A DNA stretch of 64,000 nt from the NCBI GenBank assembly GCA_963722585.1, contig CAVRNU010000061.1, positions 1 through 64,000 of the forward strand, given 5' to 3'. The notes beneath the pieces were generated by a model. It ran no database searches and was not told where the DNA came from. It saw only the letters and a list, made by a program, of their open reading frames with translations. The stretch comes from KBS-96 sp963722585. GTDB lineage: Bacteria > Acidobacteriota > Terriglobia > Bryobacterales > Bryobacteraceae. Numbering within the stretch: position 1 is the stretch's first letter; each line of letters begins with the position of its first letter. Positions 55,327 to 63,161 of the stretch are shown one piece after another. A program made the position numbers and the translations under genes.

Positions 55327-55976
55327 CCTTCTCCGCGGCGGGAATGAATCAGAGGGCGTTCTCCATCAACATCGATTTTTTTTCGGAGCCGCTTGATGTA
55401 TTCCTCAATGAGGTTCGAGAACGGGTCGTAAGATTCGTTCCAGACCCGCTCGGATATCGTCTCGCGATTCAGAAGCGCGCCGGCGTCTCGGGCCAGGCAT
55501 TCGAGCAATGCGTACTCTTTGGCGGTCAACCTCACGAATTGCCCGCCCCGCCTGACGGTCTTCGACCGGGTTTCTATCTCGAGCGTGTCGATCGCGATAA
55601 CCGGCTCTTGAATCAGAGGCTTACGTCGAAGAAGCGCCCGAACCCGCGCCAGAAGTTCACCGATGTCGAAGGGCTTGACCAGGTAGTCGTCCGCTCCGAG
55701 GTCGAGCCCCTTAATCCTGTCCCCCGTTGTCCCGCTCGCCGTTAGCATTAACAGCGGGATTTGCAATCCCTGCTGCCGAAGCTCGCGGCATACGCACCAG
55801 CCGTCTTTCAGTGGAAGCCGCACATCTAAAATGATCAGGTCATATGACTGCGAAAGCGCTCTGTCGATGCCAACCTGCCCGTCCGCCGCAATATCGACTC
55901 CATAGAGCTCCTGACGAAGCGCCTTCGCAATCATCCGGGCAACGTCCTCTTCGTCCTCTACCAGGAGTAGTTTCAC
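55296..55976 (-). CDS. OmpR-family response regulator
   Basis: The 226-residue protein has a receiver domain (1-118) with acidic pocket (VEDEED), phospho-acceptor Asp51 (LIILDVRLPL), Thr79 and Lys101 (YLVKPFD), and a winged-helix DNA-binding domain (about 128-224: VRLTAKEYALLECLARDAGA, IEEYIKRLRKKID and IHSRRGEGYIL). It is convergent with the histidine kinase gene, with a 31-bp tail overlap, not in the usual operon order. It is the obvious partner by position. Confidence 0.93.
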   Translation of the reverse strand: MKLLLVEDEEDVARMIAKALRQELYGVDIAADGQVGIDRALSQSYDLIILDVRLPLKDGWCVCRELRQQGLQIPLLMLTASGTTGDRIKGLDLGADDYLVKPFDIGELLARVRALLRRKPLIQEPVIAIDTLEIETRSKTVRRGGQFVRLTAKEYALLECLARDAGALLNRETISERVWNESYDPFSNLIEEYIKRLRKKIDVDGERPLIHSRRGEGYILTAREFA

Positions 55977-56103
55977 AGATCGATTCCTTCCAATGCCTTA
56001 CTTTAGCTACTTATATCTCAAGGCTCGCACGCTGTTTCGAGCGCAAAGAAGAATTCACAATCGTTCTTGCAACGGCCGAGCCAACGCCGTCATCTTTTAG
56101 GTC

Positions 56104-56481
56104 ATGAGTACGAGAGCACAAGCCACCGTCGATGTGGCCACATTAGATAAGCAATTGAATGACCAGATATTGGCAGGCGACCTCCTGGGAGCCTTCGACC
56201 GTTTCTATGCCGACAACGTCGTCATGCGAGAGAATTCGGAAACGCCCATCGCGGGTAAGGCCGCGAATCGTAAACGTGAAGAAGAGTTCCTGGCTTCCGT
56301 GGAACAGGTTCACGGAGCAAAGGTCGTCAGCTTCGCTGTGAATGGCGATGTCTCCTTCAGTGAGTGGGAATTTGACGCCACCTATAAAGGAGGTGTCCGC
56401 GTTAATCTCGCGCAAGTGGCTGTTCGTCACTGGAAGAATGGACAGATTGTCAACGAGCGCTTCTACTACAACAAAGGGTAG
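56104..56481 (+). CDS. SnoaL-like (NTF2 fold) small protein
   Basis: The 125-residue protein has the NTF2-like cone: LLGAFDRFYADNVVMRENSE, then GKAANRKREEEFLASVEQVH and WKNGQIVNERFYYNKG. Members range from polyketide cyclases to ketosteroid isomerase-like proteins. No active-site set could be assigned. Complete and stand-alone; a REP-like element follows its stop codon by about 17 bp. Confidence 0.8.
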   Translation: MSTRAQATVDVATLDKQLNDQILAGDLLGAFDRFYADNVVMRENSETPIAGKAANRKREEEFLASVEQVHGAKVVSFAVNGDVSFSEWEFDATYKGGVRVNLAQVAVRHWKNGQIVNERFYYNKG

Positions 56482-56498
56482 CCGAACTTCATCAGAAA

Positions 56499-56587
56499 CG
56501 CTCCCTTCGGTCGCGGTTCAGAAACGTACGCTTGATCCATAACCTTACAGAACCGCGCGCGTTAGCGAGCGGTCTGGTGACGAAGTT
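56499..56587 (+). repeat. REP-like dispersed element, copy B
   Basis: It contains CGCTCCCTTCGGTCGCGGTT then C (56499-56519), a spacer longer than in copy A, GAACCGCGCGCGTTAGCGAG then CGG (56550-56572) and the GACGAAGTT tail (56579-56587). The central part is nearly identical to copy A at 52218-52288. It lies between the stop codons of two convergent genes. Confidence 0.65.
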
Positions 56588-56591
56588 CTGC

Positions 56592-57434
56592 TCACGTGAG
56601 CGATAACGAGCGAAGATACTGAAGGCTCTGGGGAATCTGTTTCGCCGCTTCGGGGCTTTCGTCCTCGATATAGAATCGCTTCACGCCAACGGTGCGAGCG
56701 GTCTCTAAAACGGCCCGGAAGTCGATGCTGCCGGCTCCGACGGGTACGCTTGCATCCTCCGGCGCTTGACCGGTCTGATTCCCCTTTACACCTTTCCGAA
56801 GGTCTTTCAAATGCATCAGCGCAAAGCGATCTGGATATTTGCGCAAATAGTGAACAGGATCTTGTCCCGGCCAAGCAATCCAGAAAACATCCATTTGATA
56901 TTGAACCGTTTCGGGGTGAGTTTGCTCGATCAGCGTATCGAGCAGAGTCCCTTCGGGGCTGATTGCGAACTCGTAGCCATGCGGGTGATAGCAAAATTGC
57001 AGTTTCGCGGTTTTGAGTTGTTCACCCCACCGGTTGAAGTCGCCGGCCGCGCGCAAGCAGTCTGCTCTCTGAAAGCCCCACGCGGAGTGTGTGATCCAGG
57101 GATAGATCACATATCCGGCGCCTAGCGTGTGGGCATCATCGGCTACGCTCGCGAGCCCAGTTCGTATGCGCGCTTCCGGAGCTACCATTGCCGAGCACTT
57201 CAACTCTGCTTTATCCAATTCCGCGCGGAACTGCGTCGCTGATAAGCCGTAAAGCTGCGGCACTTCCACGTCGGTGAAACCCAGCTTTCTTGTAAACGCC
57301 AGCGTTCCAGGAAGGTCTTTGGCGATTTCCCGGCGCAAGCTGTATAGTTCCAGCCCAAGCGGTCCGGGCACACCGGAACCGGCGAGAGCCGAAGCGCCTA
57401 CTGCGAACAAGAGGTAACGCCGCGACAAATTCAC
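56592..57434 (-). CDS. Exported sugar phosphate isomerase/epimerase (TIM barrel)
   Basis: The 280-residue protein has a signal region (MNLSRRYLLFAVGASALAGS) and a xylose-isomerase-like barrel with GLELYSLRREIAKDLPGTLA, CYHPHGYEF (metal-ligand region), YQMDVFWIAWPGQDP and ALMHLKDLRKG. Such proteins are common with Gfo/Idh genes and are thought to act on keto-sugars. Its ATG overlaps the FG-GAP gene stop by 4 bp, as last gene of a tight five-gene unit. Confidence 0.82.
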   Translation of the reverse strand: MNLSRRYLLFAVGASALAGSGVPGPLGLELYSLRREIAKDLPGTLAFTRKLGFTDVEVPQLYGLSATQFRAELDKAELKCSAMVAPEARIRTGLASVADDAHTLGAGYVIYPWITHSAWGFQRADCLRAAGDFNRWGEQLKTAKLQFCYHPHGYEFAISPEGTLLDTLIEQTHPETVQYQMDVFWIAWPGQDPVHYLRKYPDRFALMHLKDLRKGVKGNQTGQAPEDASVPVGAGSIDFRAVLETARTVGVKRFYIEDESPEAAKQIPQSLQYLRSLSLT

Positions 57435-58645
57435 TTCCGTTCGCCCTCGTTCAGCAAGATATCAAGCCCGGGCGTGCCACAGTTATAAGGCTTGCTCAGT
57501 ATATCCAGTCTTCCATCGCCATTGAGATCGGCAACTTTCGATTCATGGCTATCTAATCCCGTTGCCACAACTGTTGGTTCGAAATTACCTTTTCCATCGC
57601 CGAGGAATAAATAGATCTTGGAATCGGGGTTTTGGCAATTCAGACGCTGTTCCGCCGTGAAAATATCGAGGTTGCCGTCATGATTGAAGTCGACAAGCTG
57701 AATATTGTGGCCGTACCTGATGTCGGCAATCTTGTGAGCTTCCCATGTGCCTTTCACAAGGTCGTACCACACCAAAGGGCCCTCCCCGTCTCCGATCACC
57801 AGCACAACCTGCTCGCGCTTCTCGCCTGTTAGAAGATGGCCTACCGCGGCTCGCGAAAACGCATAGCCCACGTCAATTGGATTCGGCTCGAATTTGCCGC
57901 CGCCAAGATTCCGAAACCAGGTACCGCCCGCAACGATATCGAGTTTGCCGTCGCCGTCAACATCTCCCACCGCCAAACCTTCGTGTTCATTGATTCCTTT
58001 GAATGCAGCGGCCTTGCCGCGTTGCTCCGGCTGGCTGCTCACGCTGTAACTATAAATTTCTGTCAAAGGCCAGAGACCCGCGTTCCTGGGATCGGCCGGA
58101 ACCTGGGCCATGAAGAGCTTATGCGAATCCTGGTTCCAGAACACAAGCTCTTTCTTCCCGTCGCCAAAAAAATCTCCGGTCGCCGAGTCGTGATGTTTGG
58201 CGCCTCCGCTCTTTTTGATTAAGTGACGCTTCCACCCTACGTTCGGGTCGAAATTCGGGTATGGATTTTCCCACCACCAGAACTCATTTGATTTCCAGTC
58301 GCCCCCGGCTATGAAATCCAGATCGCCGTCTCCATCCACATCCATAAACGTCGATCCGGCTTCGATGTGGAACGGCTCCGGTTCGATCACATAGCGAGTC
58401 CAACCATTCGCGCCTCTTCGATACCAGACCACCGATGGCGCCGCCGTACGCTCGGTAATGACGAAATCGTTTACGCCGTCTTTGTCGATATCAAAGACCG
58501 TGGCCGACGTTTGCTGTGTTCCGCTATTGGGCACGGGCAGATCGCCGTTCTTGGTGGAGAGATGCTTCCACTGGACCTCTTCGTGCGACTGTGCCCACGT
58601 CATCAGCGCCAGACCTATCACAATCAAAATGACTTTGCTTTTCAT
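57431..58645 (-). CDS. Secreted FG-GAP/VCBS repeat protein
   Basis: The 404-residue protein begins with a signal peptide (MKSKVILIVIGLALMTWAQS) and consists of repeated calcium-site blades: VFDIDKDGVNDFVITER, MDVDGDGDLDFIAGGDW, VGDVDGDGKLDIVAGGTW and ADLNGDGRLDILSKPYN. A seven-bladed propeller outside the cell is likely, with a binding rather than a catalytic role. It overlaps the MFS gene stop (ATGA) and the isomerase start, so all three are coupled. Confidence 0.85.
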   Translation of the reverse strand: MKSKVILIVIGLALMTWAQSHEEVQWKHLSTKNGDLPVPNSGTQQTSATVFDIDKDGVNDFVITERTAAPSVVWYRRGANGWTRYVIEPEPFHIEAGSTFMDVDGDGDLDFIAGGDWKSNEFWWWENPYPNFDPNVGWKRHLIKKSGGAKHHDSATGDFFGDGKKELVFWNQDSHKLFMAQVPADPRNAGLWPLTEIYSYSVSSQPEQRGKAAAFKGINEHEGLAVGDVDGDGKLDIVAGGTWFRNLGGGKFEPNPIDVGYAFSRAAVGHLLTGEKREQVVLVIGDGEGPLVWYDLVKGTWEAHKIADIRYGHNIQLVDFNHDGNLDIFTAEQRLNCQNPDSKIYLFLGDGKGNFEPTVVATGLDSHESKVADLNGDGRLDILSKPYNCGTPGLDILLNEGERK

Positions 58646-59796
58646 AGGGTTGTTTCACCGCCTTCGGGCAGGTCAGCCTTTTCGAGATGCACAATGCGGT
58701 ATCCCCCATGCGCCCTATCGTGCAGCCAGATCGCCGCAAAGATCGCTGTGACAATGCACGGTAAAATAGCCGTATAACGCAGAGTTACACCCGGGCCGTA
58801 CACGTCGTACATGCGCCCCATCAGCGGAACCATAAGCGCATCGCTCAACATGCCTGCGCTTCCAATTACCGCCAGAAGAAAAGGGCCGCCCGCGGGAAAG
58901 CGCTCGGCGGTTATCCCATACATTGTGGGCCAGCAAAAACAAATGCCGAGCGCGTAAATCGTGGCCGCCGCTATCACTGGCAGCTTCGCCTGCGCAGTTC
59001 CCAATCCCCAAAGGCCAACTGCCGATAGCGCCGCCGAAAAACAAAGCAGGCCCGTGGGAGGAATCACGCTCACGATTGCGCCCGCGAACCGCCGTCCAAT
59101 CGCCTCCAATCCCGTGATCCACACCAGCACCATCATCCCTGAAAGCGCAGTTGTTTTTGTGAGAATGCTCGGTATCCACTGATTTGGGCCCAGCTCTGTG
59201 GCCGCCGTGAGCAAGATCGAGAACAAGAGAATCAGAAAACCAGGCCGCAAAGCCTGGCCGTACATCACGCGAGTAGGAATATTGTTCTGAGCGCGCTCGC
59301 TCCGCGGTAGCTTAGCCGGGAAAAACAGTGCGCCATAGGCGAGCGTGGGCGCCACAAGAATCAGCATCTTGATTCGCCAGCCAGATCCGATCTGCGTCAG
59401 AAGCGCTGAGCACAGGCCTCCAATCACGATTCCGCCGGGGAACCAGACGTGCAACCGGTTCAACCGCTCTGTTTTTGAATGCGGATAGAGCGTGGGGATC
59501 AAAGGATTCAGCGCCGCCTCGACAAATCCATTCGCCAGCCCGATGGCCAGTGTTCCCACGTAAAGCATCGCGAAGCCGCCTGCCGCCATCGTTAGCCCGA
59601 TCCCGGTGAGATGGGCAATAAAGGCAAGCTGGATCAGTCGCTTCATTCCTAATAAGTCGCAGATTTGCCCTCCAATCAGCATCGAAACCGTAAAGCCCCA
59701 AAATGCCGTTCCCGCAATCCACCCGATTTGCTCCTTGGTGAGTTGGAACTGAGCGGCGAGCGAATCCATAATGTCCGCTCGAATGCCGAACGTCAT
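58642..59796 (-). CDS. MFS sugar transporter (FucP/GGP-like)
   Basis: The 384-residue reading contains eleven to twelve membrane helices, e.g. IGWIAGTAFWGFTVSMLIGG, LYVGTLAIGLANGFVEAALN and VIAAATIYALGICFCWPTMY, the last typical of the glucose/galactose-fucose MFS group. The ATG at 59796 cuts into the first helix: the upstream frame reads RRRFLFAASCVALAATAMTF and also belongs to the protein, but has no ATG, GTG or TTG before the previous gene's stop. A non-standard start or a small lesion near 59850 is likely. Its end overlaps the FG-GAP gene start. Confidence 0.78.
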   Translation of the reverse strand: MTFGIRADIMDSLAAQFQLTKEQIGWIAGTAFWGFTVSMLIGGQICDLLGMKRLIQLAFIAHLTGIGLTMAAGGFAMLYVGTLAIGLANGFVEAALNPLIPTLYPHSKTERLNRLHVWFPGGIVIGGLCSALLTQIGSGWRIKMLILVAPTLAYGALFFPAKLPRSERAQNNIPTRVMYGQALRPGFLILLFSILLTAATELGPNQWIPSILTKTTALSGMMVLVWITGLEAIGRRFAGAIVSVIPPTGLLCFSAALSAVGLWGLGTAQAKLPVIAAATIYALGICFCWPTMYGITAERFPAGGPFLLAVIGSAGMLSDALMVPLMGRMYDVYGPGVTLRYTAILPCIVTAIFAAIWLHDRAHGGYRIVHLEKADLPEGGETTL

Positions 59797-59846
59797 CGCG
59801 GTCGCGGCCAGCGCGACACAACTGGCGGCGAATAGAAACCTGCGCC

Positions 59847-61019
59847 TTACTCGACTATCTCGGTCCAGACTCCACCCGCTTTTCCGCTTGCCATCATCGC
59901 CTCAGCGATTCGAGCCATTCTTAGGCCGCTTTCGAACGTAGGAAACACGATCCCACACGATTCTTTCCCGGCGCGTCGCGAGGCAATGGAATCGAAGATA
60001 CTAGCCATCGCGTTTCGGAACGCGTCAGCCCAGGCTTCATTGTGACCTCCAGGCAGCCCGGCATAGTGCCGGATCGATGGATCGAGCATCGCTGGATCTT
60101 TCACCCATACCTGATCGGGCTCCCCACGCTTGCCCATCCACAGCCGGTTGGGTTCTTCCTGCAGCCACTTCAGGCTGGCCGTCGAGCCGTGTACCTCAAA
60201 TCGTAAGTCGTTTTTGTGGCCCGCGCAGAGTGAACTGACGAGAAACGTTCCGGTCGCGCCGTTCGAGAACCGCAGAAGCGCCGTGCCCACATCCGGAACA
60301 CGAACCTCGTGCGCTTCGGTTATGTCACTACCCTGAGTTTGAAAAGCTTCGCGAGCCTTTACCGGCTTTCGCCGGGTCTTGATGACCGTCGCGAGCTCCG
60401 CAAGCACGCTCCGGATGCGTAGCCCCGTCACGTGTTCCACAAGATCAAACCAATGGGAACCTGCGTCCGCGAGCATTCCGGCTTCACCGCTCTTTTCCGG
60501 CTCGAGCCGCCACGAGAAGTCGGATTCCTCGAGCAGCCAATCCTGCAGGTAGTGGCCGTGAACCAGGTGTATCTTTCCGAGACGCCCCTGCTCAATCATT
60601 ACGCGCGCCTGCTGAACCATCGGATTGTAGCGGTAGTTGAACGTGATTGCATTGACAACCCCGGCGCGATTCGCGGCCTCCACAAGCTCCGCCGCTTCCG
60701 ATACGGATAAAGCAAGCGGCTTATCTACAATGACGTGTTTGCCGCGCGCTATCGCAGCTAGCGCCACAGGCCGGTGAAGATACGTCGGAGCCGCTATATC
60801 GACCACCTCGATATCGGCGTCCTCCAGCAGGTCCTCGTAACGCCCGTACACTTTAGCAATGCCGAAGCGCTCAGCCTTGGCACGCGTTCGCTCGATGTCC
60901 GGCGACGCGACTGCGACGATCTCTACGTTTCCGAGCCGCCGGATCGCATCGGCATGATGAGGTCCAATGAAGCCAAACCCGACGATGCCGCAGCGAATTT
61001 TGGGCGGGTGCGCGTTCAT
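59847..61019 (-). CDS. Gfo/Idh/MocA family oxidoreductase
   Basis: The 390-residue protein has an NAD-binding Rossmann fold (RCGIVGFGFIGPHHADAI), the HVIVDKPLALSVSEA motif with catalytic Lys of the EKP type (here DKP), and a C-terminal dimer domain (AGMLADAGSHWFDLVEHVTG, with the His of the conserved GxHxxD-like site). No signal peptide is visible, unlike the copies at 17 and 33 kb, so it is cytoplasmic. It probably oxidises or reduces a sugar or inositol. Its ATG overlaps the transketolase stub's stop. Confidence 0.88.
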   Translation of the reverse strand: MNAHPPKIRCGIVGFGFIGPHHADAIRRLGNVEIVAVASPDIERTRAKAERFGIAKVYGRYEDLLEDADIEVVDIAAPTYLHRPVALAAIARGKHVIVDKPLALSVSEAAELVEAANRAGVVNAITFNYRYNPMVQQARVMIEQGRLGKIHLVHGHYLQDWLLEESDFSWRLEPEKSGEAGMLADAGSHWFDLVEHVTGLRIRSVLAELATVIKTRRKPVKAREAFQTQGSDITEAHEVRVPDVGTALLRFSNGATGTFLVSSLCAGHKNDLRFEVHGSTASLKWLQEEPNRLWMGKRGEPDQVWVKDPAMLDPSIRHYAGLPGGHNEAWADAFRNAMASIFDSIASRRAGKESCGIVFPTFESGLRMARIAEAMMASGKAGGVWTEIVE

Positions 61020-61204
61020 GGACTCGTGGAACTTTCCGGACCGATCACCACCTTGATGTGGTAATACAAGGCCACCACTAAATCCGTTGCGCTAAGCCTG
61101 CCTCCGGCGTGGCCCGGTTGCGCGCCCGTCACCATTCCAACGATACTTGCGCGAATTTCGCGAGCCTTTTCCCTCAGGCGCGCCAGTGTTTCATCGTCAA
61201 GCAT
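61016..61204 (-). pseudogene. Transketolase N-terminal subunit, stub of about 62 residues
   Basis: From a probable ATG at 61204 it reads MLDDETLARLREKAREIRAS, then VTGAQPGHAGGRLSATDLVV ALYYH, the opening part of transketolase N-terminal subunits (His of the GH-GG motif is kept). The rest, with the thiamine-diphosphate-binding region, is missing and the ORF ends IGPESSTSP. The stop overlaps the next gene by ATGA, as an intact gene would. An internal deletion is the likely cause. No C-terminal subunit gene is present. Confidence 0.6.
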
Positions 61205-61295
61205 TCCAATTAACAGTACTAACAAGCTTTTGGGCGAGCAGCTCTAAAACGCACTGAACGTCGCAACCCGCGCCTTGGTCCGATTATGATGAAGT

Positions 61296-62429
61296 GTGGA
61301 TCTTCGCGGATTTCTGGGCTTTAGCGATCCGATTGGCTTTGCGATTTGCCTGGCCGGATTTTCAGCTCAGCTCTGGTTAACCCGGAAAAATAGGTGGTTT
61401 TTAGGGTTGAGCGCGGTTTTTGCGCTATTCTTTCTCCTATTTTTCGAAGCACTTACCGAGGAATGGCCGCGCTGGGTCATACGGCATGTCGGAGAGTGGC
61501 CGGCGCAGTGGATAACCGCGTTGATCGAGCTATGGTTTCTGTCGGTCTGTGCGGCGTGGGTGGTGATCGAGGCCCGCAGCCGCATTCCGGCATTCAACTC
61601 GAACCGCCGGGCCTTCTTCCGGGCGGGCACAGCTGCCGTCTGTGCGGCGCCCGCGGCAGTGCTTGCCTTCGGCATTCTTTCGCGTAAGAACACAGTTGTC
61701 CGGGAAGTCGATCTCAAACTGCCCGGGCTACCGAAGGACCTGAACAATTTGCGGCTGGTGCAGATCAGCGATATCCACTTGGGCGCGTTTTATTCAGAGA
61801 AAGACTTGGTCCGAGTAATTGACGCCGCCAACGACTTGAACGCCGATCTCGCCATCATGACTGGCGATTTGATCACTGCGAAGGGCGATCCGCTTCTCGC
61901 AGGAATTCGCCAACTCGCCCGGCTGAAGAACACATCCGGCATCTGGGCTTGCAATGGCAATCATGAACACTTCGCCGGCGTCGAAAGTGCTGCCGCGGAG
62001 CTTGGAGCCAAATGCGGCGTTAACTTCCTTCGGTGGGAGGCCAGAAATCTTAAGTTTGGCAGCAGCTCTTTGAATCTCGTAGGTGTCGATCATCAGTCAA
62101 TGCATTCGCCTTATTTGGTTGGCGCCGAAGAACTGGTCGAACCCGGACAGTTCAATGTTCTGCTGTCCCACAATCCGGATGTGTTTCCGGTAGCCGTCGA
62201 AAAAGGGTTTGACCTCGTGCTTGCGGGACACACGCACGGCGGCCAGATCAATTTCGAAATTTTCGATAAGAATGTGAATATCGCCGACTTCCTCACTCCC
62301 TACACGAAGGGGCTCTACAGGGGAGCAACTTCGGCGATTTACGTGAATTCCGGCATCGGAACCATCGGAATGCCGATCCGGTTGGGAGCTCCGCCCGAAA
62401 TTACGCTCATTAAACTGTGCGCTTCCTGA
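61296..62429 (+). CDS. Membrane-anchored metallophosphoesterase (YkuE/YaeI-like)
   Basis: The 377-residue protein has four membrane helices in its first 130 residues (IGFAICLAGFSAQLWLT, FALFFLLFFEAL, ALIELWFLSVCAAWVVI and AAPAAVLAFGILS). The calcineurin-like domain (about 150-375) has the metal-ligand motifs ISDIHLGAF, MTGDLITA, CNGNHEHFAG, SHNPDVFP and LAGHTHGGQ. It starts at a GTG (61296). Relatives hydrolyse phosphodiesters in lipids or cyclic nucleotides. The 3' end overlaps the next metallophosphoesterase gene by 13 bp. Confidence 0.87.
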   Translation: MDLRGFLGFSDPIGFAICLAGFSAQLWLTRKNRWFLGLSAVFALFFLLFFEALTEEWPRWVIRHVGEWPAQWITALIELWFLSVCAAWVVIEARSRIPAFNSNRRAFFRAGTAAVCAAPAAVLAFGILSRKNTVVREVDLKLPGLPKDLNNLRLVQISDIHLGAFYSEKDLVRVIDAANDLNADLAIMTGDLITAKGDPLLAGIRQLARLKNTSGIWACNGNHEHFAGVESAAAELGAKCGVNFLRWEARNLKFGSSSLNLVGVDHQSMHSPYLVGAEELVEPGQFNVLLSHNPDVFPVAVEKGFDLVLAGHTHGGQINFEIFDKNVNIADFLTPYTKGLYRGATSAIYVNSGIGTIGMPIRLGAPPEITLIKLCAS

Positions 62430-63157
62430 TTTTAAGTGATCTGCACGCCAACCTCGAGGCATTGCAAGCAGTGCTGGCGGACGCAGATGGAAAATACGAT
62501 CGAATTGTGTGCTGCGGCGACCTGGTCGGCTACAATCCCGATCCCGCCGCGGTGGTGGAATGGACGGGGGCGTCTTGCAATGCGGTGATTCGCGGCAATC
62601 ACGATAAGGCGATTGCCGGCATAGACGATCTTGACTGGTTCAACCCTGCGGCACAGGCTTCGGCCCGGTGGACACAAAAACAACTCACTGCCGGACAACT
62701 TCGATATTTGCACGAGTTGCCAAAAGGCCCCATGGCTGTGGACGGCTTTGAAATTGTTCACGGCGCGCCATTCGACGAGGATGAGTATGTTGTCTCGCCT
62801 GATGCCGCCGCCGAGAGCTTCTCGACGCTCGACTGTCCCATTGCATTCTTCGGCCATTCTCACCTGCAAGGGGGATATTTCGAAAAGCGGCGGCGCCTCG
62901 GCCAAATCAGCCGGATGCGGCTCGAGGAAAGCGAGCTGACGCTCGAACTCGAACACGACACGCTGTACCTGATCAATCCGGGATCGGTGGGGCAACCCCG
63001 GGACGGCGACCCACGGGCAGCTTATGCCCTTTACGACGTGAACGCCCGTTGGGTGCAATTCCGGCGCGTTGTTTACCCGATTGAATTGACCTTGGAAAAG
63101 ATCCGTTCGGCGGGATTGCCCGATGTGCTCGGGCTCCGGCTTTTCCAGGGTCAGTGA
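62417..63157 (+). CDS. Metallophosphoesterase (YfcE/MJ0936-like, cytoplasmic)
   Basis: The 246-residue protein starts LILSDLHANLEALQAVLADA and has CCGDLVGYNPDP, IRGNHDKAIAG, FEIVHGAPFDEDEYVVSP and FFGHSHLQGGYFE, the five metal-binding blocks of class III phosphodiesterases. No membrane segment or signal peptide. The start overlaps the preceding metallophosphoesterase by 13 bp, so both are coupled. It probably acts on a cyclic or protein-linked phosphate; substrate unknown. Confidence 0.88.
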   Translation: MRFLILSDLHANLEALQAVLADADGKYDRIVCCGDLVGYNPDPAAVVEWTGASCNAVIRGNHDKAIAGIDDLDWFNPAAQASARWTQKQLTAGQLRYLHELPKGPMAVDGFEIVHGAPFDEDEYVVSPDAAAESFSTLDCPIAFFGHSHLQGGYFEKRRRLGQISRMRLEESELTLELEHDTLYLINPGSVGQPRDGDPRAAYALYDVNARWVQFRRVVYPIELTLEKIRSAGLPDVLGLRLFQGQ

Positions 63158-63161
63158 GGAG

